In this document: positions 45,701-53,932 of the stretch, in pieces | How positions within the stretch are numbered: the first letter of the stretch is position 1 | Layout: every line of letters starts with the position of its first letter | Assembly: GCA_031292515.1 (NCBI GenBank) | Contig: JARLGZ010000079.1 | Coordinates: 1 to 64,000 of the forward strand | Reading direction: 5' to 3' | DNA: 64,000 bases | From: Puia sp. | GTDB taxonomy: Bacteria > Bacteroidota > Bacteroidia > Chitinophagales > Chitinophagaceae | Made by a program: the position numbers and the translations under genes | The notes under the pieces: model-generated | The model's input: only the letters and a program-made list of their open reading frames with translations | What the model was told of the DNA's origin: nothing | The model's database searches: none

Positions 45701-46961
45701 TACGAATTTTATCAACCGGCTCGGTCAAAAGGGGATCCTTAGCACCGACACCACTTTTAATAATCAGAACCTGATCTCGTACACGCAAAGGATCAATATT
45801 GTGGCGCAGCTGCAACCTATCCGCGACCTGAATATCAATATCAACTGGGATAAGACTTACGGTAAGAACTATTCGGAGTTGTACAAAGATACGGCAGGGG
45901 GGGCCGGCTTTTCGCGTCTCAGCCCGTATATGGCCGGTACGTTCAGCGTGAGCTTTATCTCTTTCCAGACATTGTTTAAAAAATATCAGCCCGACGAGGT
46001 CTCGGCCACTTTCCAGAAGTTCGAGACTTACCGCCATGTCATTTCGCTCCGGCTCGGTAATATCAACCCGTATACCGGCGGTCTGATTGGCTCCGACGGG
46101 TATGCGGTGGGCTATGGAAAATATGCGCAGGATGTAATCATCCCCGCGTTTATCGCGGCCTATACGGGCAAAAGCCCTTCGAAGGTCGCCCTGATCAACG
46201 ACAACGGCGGCAGCGTGCAGTCCAATCCTTTTTCGGGCTATCTGCCAAAGCCCAACTGGAGCATGTCTTACAAAGGGCTGGCCAAGCTGCCGGGTCTCGA
46301 CAAGATCTTTACCAGCCTGACGATCACAAACGCTTATTCCAGTACGTTGAGCATGAACAGCTTCCAGTCGCAGCTGAATTATGCGGATCCGTCGAGGTAT
46401 GGGCAGCCGGGCTTTATCGATACGTTGACAGGGAACTATGTGCCTTATTTCCAGGTGCCCAATGTCACCATAACCGAGCAGTTTTCGCCCCTGATCAATA
46501 TCGACATGCAATTTGTCAACCAGCTCCAGGCTAAGTTCGGCCTGAACAAGTCGCGGCAGTTGAGCCTCAGCCTGATCGACTTTCAACTTAGCGAGACGCA
46601 TTCCACGCAATTTACGATCGGAGCGGGTTGGCGGTTGAAGAACGTCCCGCTGCCTTTTCATATGAAGATGCCTGTAACGCCCGGGCCCGGTAAAAAGGTG
46701 CAGAACGATCTTACGCTGCGGCTGGATTTCAGCATCATGCAACAGGCTACTTCCAGCAGCTATCTCGACCAGGGATCTTCCCTTCCAACGGCCGGGCAAA
46801 CCGTTATCAGCATCGACCCTTCCATCGATTATGTCTTGAATAACCGGCTCAACCTGAAATTCTATTTTGATCAGCAGAGGACGAATCCCACGATATCGAC
46901 TTCGCCGCCGACGGTTACGACCAAGTTGGGGTTGCAGGTGAGGATTTCGCTGGCGCCATAA
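39774..46961 (+). CDS. sprA: type IX secretion/gliding protein SprA (Sov)
   Basis: The 2,395-residue outer-membrane protein is the beta-barrel translocon of the type IX secretion system. The first codon is TTG (39774): an in-frame stop at 39753 leaves no ATG, and TTG gives a normal signal peptide (MTRHLFYQLF to about residue 29, STVSAQ). The protein is rich in beta-strand with repeated Asn/Thr/Tyr segments and a Pro-rich linker (RRRPPPQPPPGPQ) near residue 1905. Its size fits the family. No T9SS partner genes are in the window, so gliding and secretion must depend on others elsewhere. Confidence 0.95.
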   Translation: MTRHLFYQLFATVLITAASGVLCSTVSAQVTPPDTTKQQKQASDSLRFPISDRRGDPISNPDKNPFNLKDPINLKDSIVFDPATKQYYLIEKIGNQYFRKPTFLTFDEMMRLQAQQSEDDYFRQRADALSALNKKMLRPDLSVTDNLFNRIFGNAKPDIRPSGNVDITAGYQGQNIQNPTLPESARKTGGFDFNESAALSVIGNIGTKLKLPITYNTQANFNFENQLKLDYTGSADEIIKKIEAGNISFTTKSQLITGAQALFGIKTQLQFGKLSVTAVLANQSSQKSSVNSQGGASVTNFSFSADDYEENRHFLLGQYFVNNYNSAMKNLPVVNSQVQILKIEVWVTNRNGTITGARDVVGLMDLGEASPYNPSIHGQATVPYPYNDANTEYRTVINNPNSRSSSLSIAALNSIGLTQVQDFEQVYARKLNTTDFYFNPKIGFISINQALQSDDVLGVAYQYSYNGRIYQVGEFSEDVPPDTTAGSASGTQKVLYLKLLKATAQRTNLPIWNMMMKNVYALKTAGGGSLSNIQSTGFQCNILYNEPSKGTKRYLDAGPKAQVPLLTILNLDRLNARNDPQPDGIFDYIEGYTVISSMGKIIFPVLQPFGRDLDTLAFPGSTQTLKNQYVFYQLYDTIKEVAKTFANVDRYVLSGTAKGQATSSLSLGAFNVPQGSVVVTAGGQTLKENVDYIVDYNLGTVQIINQAIINSGVAVNVSFENNANFGAQQRSFMALRLDYLAKSSATESLTLGATIEKLSERPFFSKTNVGEDPINNTMYGADVNYRSQLPGLTRALNKLPNYTTKEMSTINGYGEVALLKPGHPQQIGKGSSGAVYIDDFEGSTSSIDLRFPLVSWALASTPQGNGLFPEGSLNDSLDYGFNRAKIAWYNIDPTLQDQTNSSNPASYQNTLADPRVAPITTQELFPNQTVQTGQAQLVTFDLAYYPTQKGPYNFDARPGSITNTGALNNPQKRWGGIMRAIDQTDFETNNIEVIQFWMQDPFILNPSSAGGQLYIDLGSVSEDVLKDGRKLYENGLNTPNIQAAIDSSSVWGNVPENAIQITTAFSNNAADRPYQDVGFDGLDDPGERRRFANYLNKLATVYGPLSPIYLNALNDPSNDDFKNYRDAGYDAAKTDVLGRYKNVNNPQGNSPIATTGSSTLTAFTLYPDQEDLNHDNTMNELESYFEYQVNLKPGQAVGANFITDKVNFTPTGAGAVNQTWYQFSIPIASYSQKVGSIPDFKSIQFIRMYLTNFTDTVVVCRFAQFQLVRNSWRNFNYVIDTTGNYTVLPTSSPTTFNVTAVNVEQNSSRTPVAYQSPPGVVRQQELGTNNTTLLLNEQAMSLQICNLANGDVRGVYKTTNLDLRQYGNMDMFIHAEAAGGSNGTMNDYDLSAVIRLGSDFVSNYYEIRIPLKKTNWYETVVTNVWPAVNDLNLTLSRLITLKTNRNNKGSSDVYYKETDTTGRTYAILGNPNLGQISAFFLGVQNVRIPTACTEVWFNELRLTDLNDHSAWATTGRVDIKLADLGTAYVSGSYKTAGWGTIDQNISERSLETDAQFDVATNLELGKLLPKKAGMTIPVYASVTKTSSTPEYDPYDLDIKLKDKIKAAPASERDSIKEEAIDATVVKTVNFTNVGKLNNTAKKPKIWNIENVNVSYSYTSSEHHSPLAVEDELITHKGSLNYNYTNAPRFREPFKKLIRSRSPWWQLIKDFNFNPMPTTLGFRADIDRQFGAYRSRNVGGPSDILPETYNKFFTYNRTYVLHWDFTRSLSLDYNAQNQAWVDEDSGRLSKAGRRRMWDNFFRGGRNINYTQTVNMAYTLPTNKLPLTDWTNIQAAYSASYTWTGASELARSLGNTLQNTQQRTVNADFDFTRLYAKWRILRGLDQTAAPARTSSPGGRGQDTSSRRRPPPQPPPGPQLTGALKALAKILTSLKHVTVKYGDNSGSTIFGYMDSTRALGMDFRSMQPGWGYVLGQRPDTNFINRLGQKGILSTDTTFNNQNLISYTQRINIVAQLQPIRDLNININWDKTYGKNYSELYKDTAGGAGFSRLSPYMAGTFSVSFISFQTLFKKYQPDEVSATFQKFETYRHVISLRLGNINPYTGGLIGSDGYAVGYGKYAQDVIIPAFIAAYTGKSPSKVALINDNGGSVQSNPFSGYLPKPNWSMSYKGLAKLPGLDKIFTSLTITNAYSSTLSMNSFQSQLNYADPSRYGQPGFIDTLTGNYVPYFQVPNVTITEQFSPLINIDMQFVNQLQAKFGLNKSRQLSLSLIDFQLSETHSTQFTIGAGWRLKNVPLPFHMKMPVTPGPGKKVQNDLTLRLDFSIMQQATSSSYLDQGSSLPTAGQTVISIDPSIDYVLNNRLNLKFYFDQQRTNPTISTSPPTVTTKLGLQVRISLAP

Positions 46962-47218
46962 ATGCTTTTGCCGGAGCTTTCATAAACGTCCCGAAGAATA
47001 CAGGATTCTGATAGGTTTCCGCCCCTGGCGCAGTCGCGCATGACACTGTACTTCCGCCAACGGGTATTTCGTGATATGGCGCCCCGTTGTGATTGCGGCG
47101 GGTGGGAAGATATCAACAGGGTGTCAGATACTTCCTGTGGGAAAAGGATCCCCGGTGAGCGAATGACAGGCAGAGAGCGAATGATCCGGCTTGGGTAGTA
47201 ATCCGCCGTCAACGATTG
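46962..47218. other. intergenic region after sprA
   Basis: Between sprA and the convergent secreted-protein gene there is no ORF, strong hairpin or terminator that I can see. Confidence 0.5.
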
Positions 47219-47692
47219 CTATTTCACCTTTTTCAGCAGCAGGACATAGCCGCACAATTTCTTATGGTTTTTGTTGACCTGAACCGGTTTGATCATGTGG
47301 TACTCGGAGAACTGCGGAGAATAGGCGTAGGTGATGATGTTCCCGTCCACGTCGCCCCATTTGTTTTGTTTAAAGACAACCTGTTTTTCATTCCAGTCGT
47401 ACATGCGTACCTCGTAGAGGCGGGAGGTCGGATCCCCGATGAAGACGAACTGGTATAAGGCGCCCTGGCTCATGGGCACGACGATCGGCATTTCGTATTC
47501 GCTTTGCATAGCCATGGAGGCTTCGCGCAAGACGACATAACCCTGGTTTGTAAAGAGATTTTTGAGACTATCGATTTGTTTGGAATAGGGGTTGATATCA
47601 CAACCTTCCTGGCGGATGACTTCCTGGGCGTGCAGCCTGCAGGAGAATAGTAATAACGATGCAAAGACCGCTTTACATAGGGTAGTGGACAT
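47219..47692 (-). CDS. small secreted protein of unknown function
   Basis: This 157-residue protein starts MSTTLCKAVFASLLL, with a signal peptide (ending LHAQE at about residue 23). The mature part has no membrane segment and is Tyr/Phe/Lys-rich (MYDWNEKQVVFKQNKWGDVDG, SEYHMIKPVQVN). I do not recognise the family. The longer ORF start 51 bases upstream was rejected because it buries the signal. It is convergent with sprA. Low codon content of its own neighbours gives no clue. Confidence 0.75.
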   Translation of the reverse strand: MSTTLCKAVFASLLLFSCRLHAQEVIRQEGCDINPYSKQIDSLKNLFTNQGYVVLREASMAMQSEYEMPIVVPMSQGALYQFVFIGDPTSRLYEVRMYDWNEKQVVFKQNKWGDVDGNIITYAYSPQFSEYHMIKPVQVNKNHKKLCGYVLLLKKVK

Positions 47693-47909
47693 GGTGCCGG
47701 ATTTTATAGGGTTACGGATCGTTCTCGGTTCAAGTATAAACAATTGACGCAGGATTTGAAACCCTCTATCAATTTCTATACCAGCCTCATTTCAGGAAGG
47801 ATTATTCATACTAAACCTCCCGGGCAGACTTCGAACTACCTGTATTAACGTGTAATTCAGCTGTGTATTGCGAAGCCCGCGAGGTAATCCTGGCCGGCCG
47901 GCGCCTGGA

Positions 47910-48707
47910 TCAGGCCTTTTTGTATAGATAAAAGGAGTTTGCCTGAGCCGTACAGGTAAGGGTTAAGTCGTTGATACATACGTGGCTAGGGAGGGATGCG
48001 CAATAATAGACCACCTCTGCGACATCCTCGGCTGACAAGGGCGTATAGCCTTCATAGACTTTTTCAGCCTGTTGTTCATCGCCTTTGAAACGTACCCTGG
48101 AAAATTCCGTGTCCGCAGCTCCGGGATGAATGGCCGTGACCTTGATCCCTTCGGAAAGCAGGTCGATCCGCATGGCTTTTGAGATGGCATCCACGGCATG
48201 TTTGGTGGCGCAGTAGACATTCCCTTTCTCATAAACTTCTTTGCCGGCCGTGGAGCCGATATTGATGATATGTCCTTTCTTTTGTGCGATCAGCAAAGGA
48301 AGAACGGCTTTGGATACATATAGCAGTCCTTTGACATTTGTGTCGATCATGGTCTCCCAGTCGTCGAGGACGGCATCCTGGAAGAAGTCTCTTCCCAGGG
48401 CGAGACCTGCATTGTTGACCAGGAGTTCGATCTTTTTCCAGGCCTCGGGCAGGTTGCTGACAGCACTAAAGACCGCCTCTCTGTCCTGTACGTCAAATTC
48501 CAGTGGCATAACCCGGACGGGTTCTGCTCCGGGAGGGGGTGGTGTTGCCGGCCGGGCAGCCTGCTCCAGTTCCGATTTCAGCTTCTCCAGTCTTTCTTTT
48601 CTTCTGCCTGTGATAATGATATGGTATCCGCCTGCTGCGGCAAATTTGCGGGCGCAAGCCTCCCCGAACCCGGAGCTTGCCCCGGTAATGAATACGATTT
48701 TGTTCAT
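47910..48707 (-). CDS. short-chain dehydrogenase/reductase
   Basis: The 265-residue NAD(P)H enzyme is of the YdfG-like SDR group. NAD binding is at TGASSGFGEA (8-17), with the NNAG motif at 98-101, catalytic Ser152, Tyr165 and Lys169 (YCATK). A 14-residue Ala/Pro-rich insert (ARPATPPPPGAEP) sits between the second helix and strand. Start M3 of the ORF is used. It follows the alpha/beta hydrolase stop by 15 bases. Substrate unknown. Confidence 0.92.
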   Translation of the reverse strand: MNKIVFITGASSGFGEACARKFAAAGGYHIIITGRRKERLEKLKSELEQAARPATPPPPGAEPVRVMPLEFDVQDREAVFSAVSNLPEAWKKIELLVNNAGLALGRDFFQDAVLDDWETMIDTNVKGLLYVSKAVLPLLIAQKKGHIINIGSTAGKEVYEKGNVYCATKHAVDAISKAMRIDLLSEGIKVTAIHPGAADTEFSRVRFKGDEQQAEKVYEGYTPLSAEDVAEVVYYCASLPSHVCINDLTLTCTAQANSFYLYKKA

Positions 48708-48722
48708 CCCCAAATTTAGGGA

Positions 48723-49541
48723 TTAGTGCGGGATCGATCGCAGGAATTCGGACAGCATCCGGTTGCACTGCCCCGTCTTTTCCAGCATACCCTGATGCCC
48801 GCAGTCTTCGGGGATCAAGATGTGCGCGCATGCGGGCATATGACATTGTTCGAGACTGTCGGTCAGGGGAATCGCGTTGTCCTGGTCCCCGATGATAAAC
48901 AGAACGGGTCCCCGAAACTCCCGCAGGATGCGGGTGCGGTCGGGCCGGTTGATCATCGCGCTGTAATAGTAGATAAGAGAGGCCGGCGGGAAGCCGCTAT
49001 ATCGTTCTATCAACTCTGCTACGACCTCCGGATGTTCCTGTTTATAGTGTTCTGCGAAGAGGTTGGGGACCGACTGTCTGATAAACTCAGCGGAGCCGTG
49101 TCTGCGGATGAATTCGATGCTTTTTCTGCGGTTTGTTTTTTTTGCCCCGGTGTCTTCGTAGGCGGTAGAATGAAAAAGGCCGAAAGCTTTCAGCCGGTCC
49201 GGATATTTTTCGGCAAAAGCAAGGGTTATATACCCGCCCATGCTGTGACCGATCATCACGCATTGGTCGATTGCTTCGGCATCCAGGATCGTTTTTACCG
49301 ATTCGGTCAGGGCTTCTATGGAGGGCGCTTCGGTGATTTCGGCAAGTGCCGGGGATCTGCCGCTTCCCGGCAGATCCGGGATGATCAGGCGGTGGTCTTT
49401 TTTCAGGTGAGCCACCTGCCGGTCCCAAACGGAGCCATCTTCCGCAAAGCCGTGCAGCAATAGTACGGGGAGGCCGGGGTTCCCCTCGCCCCCGACCCGG
49501 TAGAAGAGGGTCGTCGAATGTTGTGTGAGGAGTTTATTCAT
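48723..49541 (-). CDS. alpha/beta hydrolase
   Basis: The 272-residue enzyme has an HGF oxyanion motif at 30-32, the nucleophile elbow GHSMGG with Ser100, an acid in IIGDQDNAIP and His in EDCGHQGML. It looks like a small soluble esterase or carboxyl-ester hydrolase. Its start overlaps the lnt stop by 8 bases, so the two are translationally linked. The partner substrate is unknown. Confidence 0.92.
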   Translation of the reverse strand: MNKLLTQHSTTLFYRVGGEGNPGLPVLLLHGFAEDGSVWDRQVAHLKKDHRLIIPDLPGSGRSPALAEITEAPSIEALTESVKTILDAEAIDQCVMIGHSMGGYITLAFAEKYPDRLKAFGLFHSTAYEDTGAKKTNRRKSIEFIRRHGSAEFIRQSVPNLFAEHYKQEHPEVVAELIERYSGFPPASLIYYYSAMINRPDRTRILREFRGPVLFIIGDQDNAIPLTDSLEQCHMPACAHILIPEDCGHQGMLEKTGQCNRMLSEFLRSIPH

Positions 49542-51198
49542 TTTTTTCGCGGGATGTTTTTTCCCGGCTCCCGAATGCCCGGGCGATTGCCACTGCGTCC
49601 CATAACACCAGCAGCAACGTGCCTATAAGAGCGAGCCTGGACAAAAGGTCTCCGTGACGGGCGTAGAATGTCATTTTTTTTGAAGCGGGGATTTCCATTT
49701 TGATGGCTGCCGGCGTATCCCAGGGCTGCGGGCGTATGACCCGGCCACCGGGGTCTATGAAGCAGGTTATGCCTGTGTTGGCGCTCCGGGCTATCCAGCG
49801 CCGTGTTTCGATGGCACGTAGCCTTGCATAGTTCTCATGCTGTTTGTACCCGGCGGTATTCCCCCACCAACCGTCGTTGGTGATGATGACGATCAGGTCC
49901 GCGCCGTTGCGTACATACTCCGACATGAATTCGCCGTAGATGCTCTCATAACAGACTGCCGGTGCGATCCGGTAGCTGCCGTTAAAGGTAGTTAGCACGG
50001 TTCTTTCCTGCTGAGGGGCATAGCCGCCGGTGGTACCCCCGAATTTTTCGAACCAGGCGTCCATAAAATGCAGGAAAGGGGGGATCGTCTCCACGCCGGG
50101 GACCAGCCTGGATTTATGATAGATGTGAAAATCGTTGCTGTCGAGGACGGCTGCGCTGTTATAGGGTTCTACGTATTTTTCGCTGCCGGGTATCCGGGTG
50201 GAATAGGGCGTTTTGTGTTGGGCATCATAAAAGCGGAAGCCTTCGATACCGGTCAGGAGGTTGATTCCCGGATGTCTTTTCAGAAAATCCCAGACGGGGG
50301 CCATGAAATAAGTTGTCTTCATCTCATCCTCGTTGATTTGTACCGGGATGGCTGTTTCGGGCCAGACGACGAGGGCCGTATGGGGGTCGATCCGGGCTTC
50401 GCTCAGCCGGATCAATTCGTGTAATTGTCTCTCCGCCTGGCCTGCCACAAATTTCTCGTCATAGGGGTCGATATTGGGCTGGACCAGGACGATATTCGGA
50501 TTCTGAACGATGGGGATGGTGGTCTTTGTCGCCGGGGAGTCGGAGTAGGGAACGGCATTGTGACCGGCCGTATCGGGGGTGACTGAATAATCGGGGATGA
50601 TGGAAAAAAGGAATGGGATGCCAAGCGCCAGCAGGAAGGCCAGGGAATAGCGGATATTGATGATGGCGGTCAGCCATTTTTCCCGTATGAACAGGAAGAG
50701 CAGCCAGTTCACGACGAGTACCCAAAGGGTCCCGCCGCTCGTACCGGTATATTCATACCACTGTACCCAGCCGGGGTGGGTGGCAAACACATTCCCCAGG
50801 GTCAGCCAGGGCCAGCTCAACTGCCAGTTGAGATGAATATATTCAAAACTCATCCAGAACAGTATCAGGGCAGGGAAGGCTATCCTCTCGCCCATCCTTC
50901 TTTTAATATTATAAAAGCCCATCCAGGGAATACACATGAGGAGGCTGTTGGCGAGAATGGCGGCAATACCGCCGGGCAGGGTGGAGTTGCAGACCCACCA
51001 GGTAGTGCCGGCATTCCAAAAGAGCATGGTAAGATAGGTCCAGGCGAAAAAAGGCAGGCGCTTTGGCGTTTCGTCGGCGAGGAACAGCAACGGGATCCAC
51101 GCTATGAAGATCAGGAAGGTGAGCGGCGAAACAGGCCACGCCGCAAAAAGCAATAACCCCCCAAGCAGAGACAAAAGAAAGAAGTGAAGCTTTTTCAA
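49534..51198 (-). CDS. lnt: apolipoprotein N-acyltransferase
   Basis: The 554-residue inner-membrane enzyme adds the third acyl chain to lipoproteins. N-terminal membrane helices occupy about 1-210, followed by the nitrilase-like periplasmic domain. Catalytic residues are Glu in WPETAIP, Lys in HKSRLVPG and Cys in AVCYES, all present. The window has many lipoproteins for it to modify. It sits 37 bases after guaB on the same strand. Confidence 0.95.
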   Translation of the reverse strand: MKKLHFFLLSLLGGLLLFAAWPVSPLTFLIFIAWIPLLFLADETPKRLPFFAWTYLTMLFWNAGTTWWVCNSTLPGGIAAILANSLLMCIPWMGFYNIKRRMGERIAFPALILFWMSFEYIHLNWQLSWPWLTLGNVFATHPGWVQWYEYTGTSGGTLWVLVVNWLLFLFIREKWLTAIINIRYSLAFLLALGIPFLFSIIPDYSVTPDTAGHNAVPYSDSPATKTTIPIVQNPNIVLVQPNIDPYDEKFVAGQAERQLHELIRLSEARIDPHTALVVWPETAIPVQINEDEMKTTYFMAPVWDFLKRHPGINLLTGIEGFRFYDAQHKTPYSTRIPGSEKYVEPYNSAAVLDSNDFHIYHKSRLVPGVETIPPFLHFMDAWFEKFGGTTGGYAPQQERTVLTTFNGSYRIAPAVCYESIYGEFMSEYVRNGADLIVIITNDGWWGNTAGYKQHENYARLRAIETRRWIARSANTGITCFIDPGGRVIRPQPWDTPAAIKMEIPASKKMTFYARHGDLLSRLALIGTLLLVLWDAVAIARAFGSREKTSREKNE

Positions 51199-51235
51199 AC
51201 CGTGGAACTTTGGGTAAAAATAAGCTTATTAGTGG

Positions 51236-52732
51236 TTACCTGCTATAGTTAGGCGCCTCTTTGGTGATCTCAATGTCGTGAGCATGGCTTTCTTTCATGC
51301 CGGCATTGGTGATCTTTATGAATTGAGCATCCTGGAGGGCTTCGATGTTGCCTGCGCCGCAGTAGCCCATCCCCGCTCTCAATCCGCCGACGTATTGCTG
51401 GACGACTTCGCTCAGGTGGCCTTTAAAAGCGACTCTCCCTTCGATGCCTTCGGGAACGAGCTTCTTGATATCGTCTTCCACGTCCTGGAAATATCGGTCG
51501 CTGCTACCCTGTGACATGGCTCCGATGGAGCCCATGCCCCTGTATTGTTTAAATTTACGGCCTTCATAGATGATCGTTTCTCCGGGGCTCTCTTCGGTGC
51601 CGGCGAAGACACCGCCCATCATGACAACGTTGGCGCCGGCGGCCAGTGCTTTTACCATGTCGCCGGTATAACGGATACCGCCATCTGCGATCAGGGGTGT
51701 GTTTTTCTGTTTAAGGACCGATGCGGCCTCCATGATGGCCGTGATCTGCGGTACCCCCGTGCCTGCTACAATACGGGTGGTGCAGATCGAGCCCGGTCCG
51801 ATACCGACTTTAACCGCGTCTGCGCCGGCGTCGGCGAGCGCCGCGGCGCCTCCGGCCGTCCCGATGTTGCCGGCGATGACCTGTAATTTTTTAAAATTTT
51901 TTTTGAGTGATTTTACGGCGTTGATAACGCCGATATGATGTCCGTGTGCGCTGTCAAGGGTGACTACGTCCACTCCGATCTGCTGGAGCGCTGCTGCCCT
52001 GTCCAACAGGTCTTTGGTGATCCCCAGTGCGGCCCCCACCAATAAACGGCCGTAAGAGTCTTTTACCGCATTTGGAAAACTGGAAAGCTGGAGGATGTCT
52101 CGGTAGGTGATCAGCCCGATGAGTTTGCCGGATCTGTTGACTACCGGCAATTTCTCGATCTTATATTTTTGAAGGATTTTCTCCGCCTTTTTCAAATCGG
52201 TTCCTTCGGGTGCGGTGATCAGGTTTTCCCGGGTCATCACTTCTTTTACGAGCTTGCGTTTGTTGTCTTCGAAACGAAGGTCCCGGTTGGTCAGAATCCC
52301 TACAAGGGTCTGGCTGGCGTCGACGATGGGGATTCCGCCGATCTTATTTTCTTTCATCAGGCGCAGGGCATCGCCGATGGTGGCGTCCATGCGGAGGGTG
52401 ATGGGGTCTATGATCAAACCGCTCTCGCTGCGTTTCACCTTGCGGACCTGCTCTACCTGCTGTTCGATCGACATATTTTTGTGGAGGATGCCCAGGCCGC
52501 CTTCTCTTGCGAGGGCCATGGCCAGGGTAGCTTCCGTCACGGTATCCATGGCGGCGGATAGCATGGGGATGTTGAGGGTGATCTCTTTGGTGAGCCGGGT
52601 CCGGATATCAACTTCACGGGGTAAAACCTCTGAGAATGCGGGCATTAAGAGCACATCATCAAAAGTCAGTCCTTCTCCGAAAAATTTTGTGGGGGATTTG
52701 GTCTTGCCGACCGGGGTATTTATTCTTGCCAT
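51236..52732 (-). CDS. guaB: inosine-5'-monophosphate dehydrogenase
   Basis: The 498-residue enzyme makes XMP from IMP, the first committed step to GMP. The catalytic barrel is split by a CBS pair (about 95-215); GPGSICTTR carries the catalytic Cys, followed by GGIRYTGD and the flap region. The start MARINTPVG lies four bases after a -7 promoter box, so the mRNA may be leaderless. Its own promoter means it need not depend on dprA upstream. Confidence 0.97.
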   Translation of the reverse strand: MARINTPVGKTKSPTKFFGEGLTFDDVLLMPAFSEVLPREVDIRTRLTKEITLNIPMLSAAMDTVTEATLAMALAREGGLGILHKNMSIEQQVEQVRKVKRSESGLIIDPITLRMDATIGDALRLMKENKIGGIPIVDASQTLVGILTNRDLRFEDNKRKLVKEVMTRENLITAPEGTDLKKAEKILQKYKIEKLPVVNRSGKLIGLITYRDILQLSSFPNAVKDSYGRLLVGAALGITKDLLDRAAALQQIGVDVVTLDSAHGHHIGVINAVKSLKKNFKKLQVIAGNIGTAGGAAALADAGADAVKVGIGPGSICTTRIVAGTGVPQITAIMEAASVLKQKNTPLIADGGIRYTGDMVKALAAGANVVMMGGVFAGTEESPGETIIYEGRKFKQYRGMGSIGAMSQGSSDRYFQDVEDDIKKLVPEGIEGRVAFKGHLSEVVQQYVGGLRAGMGYCGAGNIEALQDAQFIKITNAGMKESHAHDIEITKEAPNYSR

Positions 52733-52735
52733 GTG

Positions 52736-52768
52736 CAAAGATAAGGCAGCGGATAAATTCGGTCCAAA
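52736..52768 (-). promoter_or_regulatory. promoter of guaB
   Basis: On the minus strand TTTG (52768-52765), a 21-base spacer and TATCTTTG (52743-52736) match the consensus, and the -7 box ends four bases before the ATG. The start site would be at or near the first codon. Confidence 0.72.
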
Positions 52769-52796
52769 TTTTTATCCCGCGGGCTTGCAGCGATGT

Positions 52797-53897
52797 CTAG
52801 GCGAGCTTATAGGATTTCCCTGGCAGGGAGATGATAAGACCCTGCAATTCAAGGTTGAGGATAGCGGCGTTTACTGCGCTGTAACCGAGTTGGCATCCGC
52901 CGCGGATCTCATCGAATGGCATCGGCTGTTTTGCGTGGAGGATTTGCAGGATCGCTTTTTCGTGATCGGATAAAGGAGCAAATAGTTCCTGCTGGACCGG
53001 TTTGGCGTTTTTTGCCGGTTCGAGCCAGCCCATGGTGTTCAGGAGTTGCTTTGCATGGGTCAGCAGGATCGCCTTGCCTGTTCGGATCAGTTCGTTGCAA
53101 CCGGCGCTTTTGGTGTCCGTCGATCTGCCGGGAAAGGCGAAGAGGTCCTTTCCGCATCTGTTCGCTTCGCCGGCTGTAATGAGGCTGCCGCCGTCTCCGG
53201 CAGATTCTACGATCACGGTGGCGTCGCTCATCGCTGCAATCAGTCTGTTGCGCATGGGAAATCGGAAGGCATCCGGTCCCATCTCGCGGGAGAATTGCGT
53301 GAGCAGGCCGCCCGACCGGACGATCTGTCTTGCAAGCGCGTTGTTTTGCGGAGGATAGATCGTATGTAACCCGTGACCCAGCACGGCCATGGTCGGCAGG
53401 GTGTTTTTAAGTGCCGCCTGGTGAGCAAGCGTGTCGATGCCGTATGCCAGCCCGCTGACGATCAGTATATCGAGACCCGCCAGGCCTTTTATCAATTGTT
53501 CGGTCGAGTCTCTGCCATAGTCCGTATGGGTCCGTGTGCCGGCAATGGAAACAATCCTCCGGGCATTGAGGTCCGCGTTGCCTTTGTAGAACAGGAGCGG
53601 CGGGGAGAGGGGATCGTCCAGCAATCGGCGGGGATAACCGTGGTCTGTAAAGAACAGCGGGCGGATGGAATGTTTTTCCAGGAAGGCGATCTCTTTTTCC
53701 TGCTTCGAAAAATCGCCAAAGCCTGCGATCGCTGCCGCGCATGCCGTGGGTATCCCGTCTATCTTTTCAAGCGTGGTCGCTTTGGCGCGGAAGACCGCCC
53801 TGGCTTCCCCGAACAGGTCGATCAATGATTTCGTGTGTACGTGACCGATTCCAGGGATACCGGTAAGGGCTAGCCGGTATATCAGATCATTCTCCAT
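52797..53897 (-). CDS. dprA: DNA-processing protein DprA
   Basis: The 366-residue protein loads RecA on incoming single-stranded DNA in transformation. The Rossmann domain has SIAGTRTHTDYG and SGLAYGIDTLAH, and PGRSTDTKSAGCNELI lies near its end; a C-terminal winged-helix (DprA_WH, about 300-366) closes it. The N-terminal helix-hairpin-helix-like region (IPGIGHVHTKSL) is present. It lies 35 bases after the OmpA/PD40 gene and may share its transcript. Confidence 0.95.
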   Translation of the reverse strand: MENDLIYRLALTGIPGIGHVHTKSLIDLFGEARAVFRAKATTLEKIDGIPTACAAAIAGFGDFSKQEKEIAFLEKHSIRPLFFTDHGYPRRLLDDPLSPPLLFYKGNADLNARRIVSIAGTRTHTDYGRDSTEQLIKGLAGLDILIVSGLAYGIDTLAHQAALKNTLPTMAVLGHGLHTIYPPQNNALARQIVRSGGLLTQFSREMGPDAFRFPMRNRLIAAMSDATVIVESAGDGGSLITAGEANRCGKDLFAFPGRSTDTKSAGCNELIRTGKAILLTHAKQLLNTMGWLEPAKNAKPVQQELFAPLSDHEKAILQILHAKQPMPFDEIRGGCQLGYSAVNAAILNLELQGLIISLPGKSYKLA

Positions 53898-53932
53898 GAG
53901 GATCTATTGGCCGGTAAAAATAGAATAAATTT

